Under the pieces are notes generated by a model, which had not been told where the DNA came from, made no database searches, and saw only the letters and a program-made list of their open reading frames with translations. Positions 14,183 through 20,075 of a DNA stretch of 20,075 bases are shown here, piece by piece. The stretch's first letter is position 1. Each line of letters begins with the position of its first letter. The position numbers and the translations under genes are program-made. This stretch comes from a virus. The stretch is taken from positions 992-21,066 of IMG/VR virus record IMGVR_UViG_3300030108_000709; one strand, 5' to 3'.

Positions 14183-14547
14183 TATGATGCAGGTTCAAAT
14201 ACTTGCCTAAAGGTAGCTTGAATAGTAGCTCTATTGTTAAATGGTATTGATTTAGTCCAGTTTTCGCAAACAAATTTAAAGTTTGAAGCAGTTTCTCCAG
14301 GTAAATGTTCTGAAGGAAAGTCAAAACTATTACTATCATTTGCTCTCGCATCTAAAAATGTTTCTATCTCATCTGCTTCTGTTTCTGATACGTTATAAGT
14401 AAAATTAAAAACCTTTGGATTCTGATGCTGTGCAAGGCCAAAAAGTAAGCGGTGTTCATACCCATCTGCGAAACGAATTGTCCTAGTTAAAGGAGCAGAT
14501 CTCTTTTGTTGTCCGTATGTAGGTTTTATTGAGGGAAACGTAGCCAT
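14182..14547 (-). CDS. M: gpM-like minor tail protein
   Basis: A 121-residue protein of the lambda gpM / phage minor tail family. It has the family's opening FPSIKPTYGQQKRSAPLTRT, then IRFADGYEHRLLFGL, a helical ETEADEIETFLDARANDSNS and the close NNRATIQATFRQVFEPAS. Relatives are distal tail components joining the tail tube end to the tip. Its position between tape measure and gpL homologues is the lambda order. Its ATG shares one base with the tape measure stop (14547), and its own stop overlaps the next ATG at 14182, so translation is probably coupled through M, L, K, I and J. Confidence 0.92.
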   Translation of the reverse strand: MATFPSIKPTYGQQKRSAPLTRTIRFADGYEHRLLFGLAQHQNPKVFNFTYNVSETEADEIETFLDARANDSNSFDFPSEHLPGETASNFKFVCENWTKSIPFNNRATIQATFRQVFEPAS

Positions 14548-16874
14548 TATGCAAGCAATCCTCCTGGTCTTTGTTGTTGTATTATTTCAGATTGTACTGC
14601 AACTGAGATAAGTCGACCAAGTTCTCTACCTTGTTGTTCATCACCTTCGACAGAAGAACCAGAAGCATCTACATTAACTACGATACTTGTTGCACCCATA
14701 GCATGATTTGGAGTTACAACTCCTGTAGCACCTGGACTAAACAATTCTGGCCCTTGTTCTCCAACTAAATAAGTACTGTTTCTTTTTACTGTACCTCCAC
14801 TAGCAACTCTCCTACTAACTCGACCTCCATCACCTAAAGACGAACTTAAATCTTCTGCCACATTTCCAAAACTAAAGATATTACCTAATAAGCTTGCAAT
14901 TCCTTTTTGAAATTGTATTGCCATCATTCTTGCAGCCATATCTAAATAGTGATCTGCTATACGCATAAACATATTTCTGAATGCATCTTGTACACTCATT
15001 GTTCCTTTTATTATTCCTTTAAATGATTCAGAGAATGATTCAGATATAGATTTAGATAATTGAACAATTTGATATCCAGTATCATTTAATTTAATCATTT
15101 CTATATCTAATTTTTCAATTTCATCATTAACTAATCTCATTCCTAAAGCTAAACCTTCTGTAGCTTCTATTAGTTTTGTTATTTTGTCTATCTCATTTTC
15201 TCTTGCAGGTCTATTAACAAGTTCCTCATATTTTTTAATTTCATCATTAACTTTTTTACGAACTCTTAATTCTTGCCTTGCTGTATAACCAACAGTTTCA
15301 TTAAGTTTTATTTGATGTTCTAATTCTTTATTAAATAGATCTTGAGCAATTGTATTATTAATTATTTCGTTACCAACCTTTGTTAACTCTTTAGCGTCTT
15401 TTTTAAGATTTTCTAATTCAAACTCATTCATCATTGAAAAAGCTCCTTCTTTAAAACCTTTTGGATTTTCAATTTTTCTTATTCTTTCTGCTATCTCAGC
15501 AGCATTCAAACCAGTTCTAGAACCAGTTACTGCTCCAAAATTACCACTATTTGGATTATCTAAAATTTGATTTAATTCTCCACTTAGATTTCTAGGTAAT
15601 AAATCAGCAAGTGCTTTAGTAATTCCAAGAAATTGGTTAACTCTTGCCAAACCAGCTTGAAATTGTAAAAATATTTGAGCCAAACTTGTTTGTATCTCTC
15701 TAGTCTCATCTCCATATAGTTTTAATGCAGTAACACCTTGTTCTCCAACAACTGAAGTGGTTTGTCTAATAGCTTCTGCAAATGCAGCTTGTTTACCTTC
15801 TGCTTGTTCTAATAATTGTATTCTTTGTCCAAAAGCATTGTTAGTATTACCTAAAGCCTCTACTAATACATTTGCATCTTTCGTTAAATCTCCTAAAGCA
15901 TCTCCTGTTTTTTTGGTTGCTTGGACTAATAAATCAACTTGTTTACCTAATTGAGTACCAACAATAGAAAGACCAAATCCTAGCCCACCACCTAAAAATC
16001 CTCCAGCAATACCACCAATACCACCACCAACAGATGCACCTATACCTTGACCAAATAACAGAGGAAAACCTCCACCAATTAGACCACTACTAAGAGCATT
16101 TCTTCTTCTACTAGCAAATCCACCAGGCTCGAAAAACATTCCACCTTGTTGAAATTGTCTATTTTGACCAAAAGTTCTATTAAAAAAGTTCTCTCCTGCC
16201 ATTGCCTGTCTAGGGCCAGCAGGTCTTGAAGTTTGATTAGGTGTATCTTGAATTATTGGAGAACGAAGTTCAGTCTCCATCTCTTTTATTCTTGCAGTAA
16301 CTTGCTTAAACCTATCGCTTGTTCTATCTAGTCTTGCCTCAAGAAATCTCAACATACTTACATAATCATTTATAGCTTCTCTAGTATTAGTTGGTCTAAA
16401 TGCCATCAAATCTTCAAAAGTAGTTCCTTGTGCCATTGGAATATTTCCACCCAAATTAGCTGCTTGATTTGCTGCAATCCTGCTAAATTCTTTTATTTCT
16501 TTAAATCGTGCAGTAAAATCTGCTTTCTGAATACCTTGAGTTAAAACATTATATTCTCCACTAAATAGTTTTACATTTGCTCTTGCATCTCGTAATGCAG
16601 CAGAAAAACCTCTAATTTCACCTGCATTATTATTAATTTGTTTTGTATTATTTACAAACGCATTATTAGCTACAATTACTTCATTTCTTATCTGTGCAAT
16701 TCTATCTTTAAATTTTCTAAGTAATTCTGGGGAACCTCCTTTAAGTTCTGGAGCGATCTGTTGTGACTTTATTGATTTGGCTAGATTATCTACAGCCTTA
16801 AGTTGTAGCTGTAAATTTTTTAATTGTTGGGTTTGGGTTCTGACATTAATATTAATTCCGTACTCTGCTGCCAT
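14547..16874 (-). CDS. H: Tape measure protein
   Basis: A 775-residue tape measure protein. The N-terminal ~230 residues are helical (QLKNLQLQLKAVDNLAKSIK), a Gly-rich hydrophobic stretch lies at about 262-306 (GGIGGIAGGFLGGGLGFGLS), and then comes a long coiled-coil-prone region. The C-terminus resembles the lambda gpH C-terminal domain: YLDMAARMMAIQFQKGIASL, then STYLVGEQGPELFSPGATGV. It is short for the family. At the usual ~0.15 nm per residue it implies a tail of about 115 nm. It starts at ATG 16874, 28 nt after the end of the frameshifted chaperone frame, as expected for the chaperone/tape-measure order of siphoviruses. The hydrophobic stretch may take part in membrane passage of the DNA. 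Confidence 0.93.
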   Translation of the reverse strand: MAAEYGININVRTQTQQLKNLQLQLKAVDNLAKSIKSQQIAPELKGGSPELLRKFKDRIAQIRNEVIVANNAFVNNTKQINNNAGEIRGFSAALRDARANVKLFSGEYNVLTQGIQKADFTARFKEIKEFSRIAANQAANLGGNIPMAQGTTFEDLMAFRPTNTREAINDYVSMLRFLEARLDRTSDRFKQVTARIKEMETELRSPIIQDTPNQTSRPAGPRQAMAGENFFNRTFGQNRQFQQGGMFFEPGGFASRRRNALSSGLIGGGFPLLFGQGIGASVGGGIGGIAGGFLGGGLGFGLSIVGTQLGKQVDLLVQATKKTGDALGDLTKDANVLVEALGNTNNAFGQRIQLLEQAEGKQAAFAEAIRQTTSVVGEQGVTALKLYGDETREIQTSLAQIFLQFQAGLARVNQFLGITKALADLLPRNLSGELNQILDNPNSGNFGAVTGSRTGLNAAEIAERIRKIENPKGFKEGAFSMMNEFELENLKKDAKELTKVGNEIINNTIAQDLFNKELEHQIKLNETVGYTARQELRVRKKVNDEIKKYEELVNRPARENEIDKITKLIEATEGLALGMRLVNDEIEKLDIEMIKLNDTGYQIVQLSKSISESFSESFKGIIKGTMSVQDAFRNMFMRIADHYLDMAARMMAIQFQKGIASLLGNIFSFGNVAEDLSSSLGDGGRVSRRVASGGTVKRNSTYLVGEQGPELFSPGATGVVTPNHAMGATSIVVNVDASGSSVEGDEQQGRELGRLISVAVQSEIIQQQRPGGLLA

Positions 16875-16902
16875 TTACTCGACCCAATAAATTACTTCTA
16901 TA

Positions 16903-17440
16903 TTACCGCCTTCTGGGTTTCATGGCTTGTTTTTTTTGCACTTGTTCTTTATATTTTTCTTCTTCTTCGTGTTTTAACTCAAAAAAACCTGCCCAAGCTA
17001 TTAATTCTTCTCTAGTTAAATTTTCTGTAAGTTGTTTTATTGTCATTCCTAACTCTTTAGCTAAAAAAAACAATAAATACCAATCTTTATTAGCTTTTTA
17101 AAGCTGCTTTCGCTTCCTCCACTTTTAAATTTTCTCCAGATGTCATCATTGCCATTTGTATATCTTGTAAAACACCTGCATTTATTTCTCTTCTAAGAGA
17201 AGCCTTATGACCATCTTGAAATAATCTTTTGCCATTTTCATCTAATGCTTTTTCAATCATAAGATTTAAAGCAAATTCATTTCCATCATCACCTTTAGAT
17301 TTAGCCATAATCGATTCTCTTTCTGCAATAGTTAATGGATGCCAATATATTTCTAATACTGTTTCTTTTCCATCCTTTACTTCATATTTATATTTTTGGC
17401 TAACACCAAACTTGTTTCTGAGGAGTTCAATCGCTTCCAT
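16903..17440 (-). CDS. Tail assembly chaperone, frameshifted long form (GT type)
   Basis: The long form reads 115 codons from ATG 17440, then changes frame at AAA-A (17098-17095) and continues GCT AAT AAA GAT TGG for 63 codons to TAA at 16903-16905, giving 178 residues. The extension (KDWYLLFFLAKELGMTIKQL, then TREELIAWAGFFELKHEEEE) is the typical DWYLL...ELaeW...E pattern of tail chaperone C-terminal domains, and has no start codon before its first half. The extension frame is +1 relative to the first; its nearest upstream stop (TAA, 17100-17098) restricts the shift to a few codons. A +1 slip of tRNA-Lys from AAA to the overlapping AAA keeps perfect pairing, whereas -2 does not. Siphoviruses use such shifts to make a minor long form that binds the tape measure. 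Confidence 0.75.
17090..17102 (-). promoter_or_regulatory. Slippery site of the tail chaperone gene
   Basis: The minus strand reads TTTAAAAAGCTAA across the end of the short chaperone frame, whose codons are TTA AAA AGC TAA. T TTA AAA also looks like a canonical -1 heptamer, but the -1 frame closes after 11 codons (ending TGT TTT TTT TAG), while the +1 frame encodes the conserved chaperone extension. AAA-A followed by AGC fits a +1 P-site slip. Confidence 0.65.
17090..17440 (-). CDS. Tail assembly chaperone, short form (G type)
   Basis: A 116-residue, mostly helical protein: MEAIELLRNKFGVSQKYKYE, then LEIYWHPLTIAERESIMAKS and EINAGVLQDIQMAMMTSGEN, ending EEAKAALKS. The pattern of a beta-hairpin start with an LTIAER-type segment and a position just before the tape measure gene identifies it as the lambda gpG-like chaperone that coats the tape measure during tail assembly. 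It would be the major product, with the frameshifted form as the minor one. The start is ATG 17440, after an AT-rich palindromic gap. No strong Shine-Dalgarno is seen. Confidence 0.85.
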   Translation of the reverse strand: MEAIELLRNKFGVSQKYKYEVKDGKETVLEIYWHPLTIAERESIMAKSKGDDGNEFALNLMIEKALDENGKRLFQDGHKASLRREINAGVLQDIQMAMMTSGENLKVEEAKAALKS

Positions 17441-17450
17441 AGTATTCTAA

Positions 17451-17468
17451 TATAATATTTATATTATA
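17451..17468. promoter_or_regulatory. AT-only inverted repeat before the chaperone gene
   Basis: TATAATAT and ATATTATA (17451-17458 and 17461-17468) form a perfect 8-bp inverted repeat with a 2-bp centre in the 34-bp gap between tail terminator and chaperone genes. TATAAT occurs in both orientations, so it could act as a -10 element for the chaperone operon or as a binding site. No convincing -35 box is seen. A terminator is unlikely (no GC pairs). Confidence 0.35.
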
Positions 17469-17474
17469 CTTATA

Positions 17475-17903
17475 TTAAGCGTTTGCTGTAAATTGGCAAG
17501 AAATAATTCCTATAAAATGACTACGATCTTCTATCTGTAACATATTTGGACCAATAATATTACGAACTTTTGGAGTACAACTAAAAGTATCTGTGTAATC
17601 AGAAGCATTAACAGAAGTTAAACCATCTATAACATCTTCACAAATAGCAGAAACAACTGATGTTCCTTTATTTTTTGGTACATAAATATTACATTGAATG
17701 ACACCAGCATAATAATCTGAAGCAGCACCTTGATTTTGTAAAGTTGATTGACCAAAGTTCATAGTCATTACTATGTACTTAGTAGTTTTCCCTGGTTCTT
17801 TAAATGGCACATTATCATAGACCATTTTTATAGTTGGATCATTATCAGTTACTTGATCAGTAACTGCTTTTTCAAAAGCTGCTCTTACATTTACTAAAGT
17901 CAT
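17475..17903 (-). CDS. Tail terminator protein
   Basis: A 142-residue protein. The N-terminal helix (VNVRAAFEKAVTDQ), the segment KYIVMTMNFGQSTLQNQG, the core YYAGVIQCNIYVPKNKGTSV followed by a helix (VSAICEDVIDGL), and the C-terminal strand (HFIGIISCQFTA) match the pattern of phage tail terminator or completion proteins (DUF4128-like; functional equivalent of lambda gpU). Such proteins cap the finished tail and bind the head. Start ATG 17903, 2 nt downstream of the neck gene stop. The next gene to the left is already the chaperone, so no tube gene follows as it normally would. Confidence 0.8.
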   Translation of the reverse strand: MTLVNVRAAFEKAVTDQVTDNDPTIKMVYDNVPFKEPGKTTKYIVMTMNFGQSTLQNQGAASDYYAGVIQCNIYVPKNKGTSVVSAICEDVIDGLTSVNASDYTDTFSCTPKVRNIIGPNMLQIEDRSHFIGIISCQFTANA

Positions 17904-17905
17904 AA

Positions 17906-18460
17906 TTAACCTTCTATGTAACGTAAACTCGACCCAGGTTTTACTGAACCAAAACCAGAGCCAGGTTTAACTCCTAAGAATATTTTACCTTTATCTCTCA
18001 TATTATCTTTAATAATTTCACCTGCTTTACCTTGAATAAAGTTAGCAAGTTCTTGATCTTCTGCACTATAACCAGCATATTCAGCAGCATTACCAATATA
18101 TATATCTGCATCTATAAATTTATAAGCAGTATTAACAGGAAATCGAATTCTAATTTTTGCTATTTGATTTGATAATTCTCTACGTTTTCTTCTTCTTTCT
18201 TCCTTACTAGATGCATATACAGCATCTAATTGTCTTCTTATACCAGCCCAAGGTGAGAAATTATATACTGATTCTCTATCTTTTATTGGTTCTCTTCTTA
18301 CTTTCCAACTAGATGCTAAAAAACCAGTATAAACAGGACTACCTTCTTTTGAAGATAATTCAGCATGTAAATCTCTTATTGTTTGTGCAAAATCAACATC
18401 TAACTGTGACACTGTATTGTTAAAAACCTTATCTCCATTAAATTCTATTTCTTTAGCCAT
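17906..18460 (-). CDS. HK97 gp10-like neck protein
   Basis: A 184-residue protein with the features of the HK97 gp10 / neck (tail-completion) family: an N-terminal helix leading to SPVYTGFLASSWKVRRE (the family's usual TG-L--SW motif), a later IYIGNAAEYAGY strand-turn segment, and a C-terminal helix. A strongly basic insertion (EERRRKRRELSNQIAKIRIR) in the middle is longer than usual and lies where relatives have a loop. Position between head closure and tail terminator genes supports the call. ATG 18460 shares a base with the preceding stop. Confidence 0.82.
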   Translation of the reverse strand: MAKEIEFNGDKVFNNTVSQLDVDFAQTIRDLHAELSSKEGSPVYTGFLASSWKVRREPIKDRESVYNFSPWAGIRRQLDAVYASSKEERRRKRRELSNQIAKIRIRFPVNTAYKFIDADIYIGNAAEYAGYSAEDQELANFIQGKAGEIIKDNMRDKGKIFLGVKPGSGFGSVKPGSSLRYIEG

Positions 18461-18846
18461 TAGAACCTTACAAGCAATATAAACAGATAAGTTTGTCCAC
18501 CTCTTTTAGTATCAATATTTGTAATTACTCCTGTAACTGTTTCACCAGCATAACTAAAAGAAATTTCATCTTCTAAAGTTGGCTGATTATCACCAATTAA
18601 ATCAGGTGTAATATAAAGTTTTGCTTGTCTTGTTTCAACACTACCATCTTCAATTGAATTTATAAATTCAATAGGAACTTTTAAATCTGAATAAGTTGTA
18701 TCTATAGTAATTTGTTCTCCCTTGTCTACGTTATAACTAGAAATACCTTTTTTAATATAAGAAACTGTTGTATCAAAAGAAGTACCTAAATCAGCAACAA
18801 CCTGTTTAGCAACGCTTTTAAATAGTGAATCTAATTGACCTGCCAT
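18460..18846 (-). CDS. Head closure protein
   Basis: A 128-residue, beta-rich protein (DTTVSYIKKGISSYNVDKGE, KVPIEFINSIEDG, AKLYITPDLIGDNQPTLEDE, then GVITNIDTKRGGQTYLFI). The pattern of a small barrel with P-L-EDEI near the C-terminus fits head closure or stopper proteins (SPP1 gp16 / lambda FII type), which close the portal after DNA packaging and receive the tail. The assignment leans on gene order: adaptor, this gene, neck, tail terminator. Start ATG 18846 overlaps the adaptor stop as TAATG. Confidence 0.75.
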   Translation of the reverse strand: MAGQLDSLFKSVAKQVVADLGTSFDTTVSYIKKGISSYNVDKGEQITIDTTYSDLKVPIEFINSIEDGSVETRQAKLYITPDLIGDNQPTLEDEISFSYAGETVTGVITNIDTKRGGQTYLFILLVRF

Positions 18847-19376
18847 TATCCTCTAACTACCCTCATTTGAAAAGTACCTGCTCCACCTAGCATATATGCT
18901 CCAAGATAACTTTGTAACCAAGGATATACATCCATAATATTATTTATAGCTCCAGTTCCCTGGCTATCAGTATTATATTTAACTTGTAAATCTCCTAATT
19001 TAACTTCAGAAAAATTACCATCTTTACCAGTAGTACCAGTAATAGCACCAGTATCATTTGCCAAAGCTCTAGCTAATTCATACTGTGCATATTTTATATT
19101 ATTTGGAATAGTAGAACAACTTAGTTCAACTCTATCTACCTGATAATTAGTTCTTGGAAACTTTAATGCTTGATTTTCGTCACATCTATCACCTTGAAAT
19201 ACAAAAGTATCAATCCATCTTGTAGCAGCTATCAATGATCTATTTTTCTGATCATCTGTTTTATTAGTCCAAGTTGAAGAATCTGGAACTGTTTCAAAAT
19301 AACTATTAGCTTCTGTCAATGTGACATAACTATTAGCAGTTTCACTTTTTATAGTTGCGTTTATAGTAGCTGCCAC
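18846..19376 (-). CDS. Head-tail adaptor (DnaT-like family)
   Basis: A 176-residue protein of the family labelled 'putative DnaT-like ssDNA binding' in phage genomes, now usually seen as the head-tail adaptor. Diagnostic parts are ANSYVTLTEANSYFETV, then NRSLIAATRWIDTFVFQGDR, ALKFPRTNY and IPNNIKYAQYELARAL. The start is GTG at 19376, giving MAATINATIK; no clear Shine-Dalgarno precedes it and no ATG fits the conserved N-terminus better. It is the first gene after the capsid terminator, so it probably needs read-through or its own promoter. It is followed by a TAATG overlap with head closure. Confidence 0.82.
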   Translation of the reverse strand: MAATINATIKSETANSYVTLTEANSYFETVPDSSTWTNKTDDQKNRSLIAATRWIDTFVFQGDRCDENQALKFPRTNYQVDRVELSCSTIPNNIKYAQYELARALANDTGAITGTTGKDGNFSEVKLGDLQVKYNTDSQGTGAINNIMDVYPWLQSYLGAYMLGGAGTFQMRVVRG

Positions 19377-19399
19377 GATTGATAAAGTAATTTAGTTTT

Positions 19400-19405
19400 A
19401 TTGTA
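19400..19405 (-). promoter_or_regulatory. Possible -10 box for the connector/tail operon
   Basis: TACAAT on the minus strand lies between the capsid terminator and the GTG start of the adaptor gene, about 24 nt before that start. A weak -35-like TTGGTG lies 17 nt upstream, within the terminator stem. This is a suggestion only; -10-like strings are frequent in AT-rich DNA. Confidence 0.25.
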
Positions 19406-19411
19406 GCGTAA

Positions 19412-19442
19412 AGAAAAAACCCCACCAATATTTGGTGAGGTT
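19412..19442 (-). terminator. Intrinsic terminator after the capsid gene
   Basis: On the minus strand AACCTCACCAA pairs with TTGGTGGGGTT (10 of 11 pairs, one A/G mismatch) around a 3-nt loop (ATA). The stem is followed directly by a T-rich run (TTTTTTCTTTA). It lies 30 nt after the capsid stop. It probably lowers transcription from the capsid gene into the connector and tail genes, matching the high need for capsid protein. Confidence 0.8.
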
Positions 19443-19471
19443 TAATGACCACATTTTAATCTTAATAAAAA

Positions 19472-20075
19472 TTAAGACTTAAGACCATTGGATAATGGTG
19501 TGTTTACAAAGATCTCAACCATAGGAATTTGGTCGATGTCATAAGTTACACCCCAATTAGATCCAGTTCTTAATGCTGAGTTAGCAGGGTTATCAGCAGC
19601 GTTTGTCCACTTAGTACCCATTACGTGATAAGCACTATGGTAGTCAACAGACATAACATCTTGCTTAGATAAGATGTTTCTTTCTGCTTCAATACCTAAC
19701 TCAGATTGCTGACCTTCAAGAATTACTCCTGACTTCATTAAGTAGCAACGGAACTCCTGACGATTACCAGTAGATGTTGGATCGTTGGTGTTTACCTGAG
19801 AGTCAATTACAACTGTACAACCAGCGAACTGACCGATTGATCTGTCAGTTACACCAACTCCACCACCACCCCAAGTAATGCCTGTACCAGTTGATAAGGC
19901 AGAAGTTGAGAATGTTAGTAGACCTACTTGGTATAAATAATAAGCAACCGCAGGGTGAACTATAAGAAGATCAAGTTCTTCTCCTCTTTCTCCTAAAAGG
20001 GAACGAGCTTCTGCAACAGTAGCAGCAGTAAGATAGTTTGCTTCAGCAGTAGCACTAGAACTACCAATTTGCTTC
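19472..20075 (-). CDS. Major capsid protein (partial, C-terminal ~200 aa)
   Basis: The frame is open to the right edge of the window, so the N-terminus is missing. The visible ~200 residues contain ARSLLGERGEELDLLIVHPA, AYYLYQVGLLTFST, GGGVGVTDRSIGQFAGCTVV, then a gp5-like C-terminal region (GVILEGQQSELGIEAERNIL, then MSVDYHSAYHVMGTKW) ending PLSNGLKS. The order 'helix, VHP-A-YYLY, glycine-rich loop, GRS-G-F-GC-VVIDS, C-terminal strands' is that of HK97-fold phage coat proteins of the type found in many marine phages. Position before the adaptor gene and a strong terminator right after support the call. The ATG at 19738 is internal, not the start. Confidence 0.85.
   Translation of the reverse strand, partial: KQIGSSSATAEANYLTAATVAEARSLLGERGEELDLLIVHPAVAYYLYQVGLLTFSTSALSTGTGITWGGGGVGVTDRSIGQFAGCTVVIDSQVNTNDPTSTGNRQEFRCYLMKSGVILEGQQSELGIEAERNILSKQDVMSVDYHSAYHVMGTKWTNAADNPANSALRTGSNWGVTYDIDQIPMVEIFVNTPLSNGLKS

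Noticed and set aside
16824-17015. Plus-strand 63-codon hydrophobic frame opposite the chaperone extension
   Set aside because: It lies opposite the conserved DWYLL/ELIAW chaperone extension, whose family match explains the sequence; Leu/Phe content comes from reading Lys/Glu codons in reverse.
17070-17102. -1 frameshift at T TTA AAA for the chaperone
   Set aside because: The heptamer is in the right phase, but the -1 frame gives only 11 codons without the conserved domain, whereas the +1 frame continues into it.

Overview
The window is a stretch of a tailed double-stranded DNA phage (or prophage) genome. Every supportable gene lies on the minus strand, so transcription runs from right (20,075) to left (1). 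The order is a classic lambda/HK97-type siphovirus late module: major capsid protein (cut by the right edge), head-tail adaptor, head closure, neck protein, tail terminator, tail assembly chaperone, tape measure, then homologues of lambda gpM, gpL, gpK, gpI and gpJ, then about ten small fibre and virion-accessory genes, then a cluster of small genes of unknown role. The DNA is AT-rich. Several accessory genes look like ones I associate with phages of marine picocyanobacteria (Synechococcus/Prochlorococcus): proteins starting MSTLKVNTIQ, the ELNILDGVTATT repeats, a small CxxC protein starting MKCYWCDNELI, and a protein with the PGCTYQHRD motif. A marine cyanophage siphovirus is therefore my best inference. 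It rests on recalled family resemblance, not on a search.

Right part (about 12,300-20,075): head completion and tail assembly. A hairpin terminator at 19,412-19,442 separates the capsid gene from the connector genes. The genes after it are tightly packed, often with ATGA or TAATG start-stop overlaps. The tail chaperone appears to be made as a short form and as a frameshifted long form (G/GT type). Here the second frame is reached by a +1 (or -2) shift at AAA-A, not the usual -1. No major tail tube gene lies in its usual place between tail terminator and chaperone. The gpL homologue ends before the cysteine-rich iron-sulfur domain known from lambda.

Middle part (about 2,100-12,300): a gpJ-like tail-tip protein followed by a run of fibre-type proteins. 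They share modular parts: Mtd-like N-termini, 13-residue tandem repeats, YadA-like head repeats, and a C-terminal segment common to two of them. This region probably sets host range.

Left part (1-2,100): small conserved phage genes and the two most unusual features. First, at 1,804-2,105 a short coiled-coil gene is followed in the -1 frame by a start-less zinc-ribbon ORF. The junction carries the full E. coli dnaX-type frameshift cassette: an SD-like AGGGG 10 nt upstream, A AAA AAG, a 5-nt spacer and a 9-bp hairpin. A -1 fusion protein of about 100 residues is predicted. Second, positions 1-690 hold no convincing gene. They hold an array of three complete copies and one half copy of a two-hairpin element whose loops are conserved while the stems change in compensating pairs. 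That points to a selected nucleic-acid structure that I cannot match to a known family. The last copy folds across the stop codon of the last gene.
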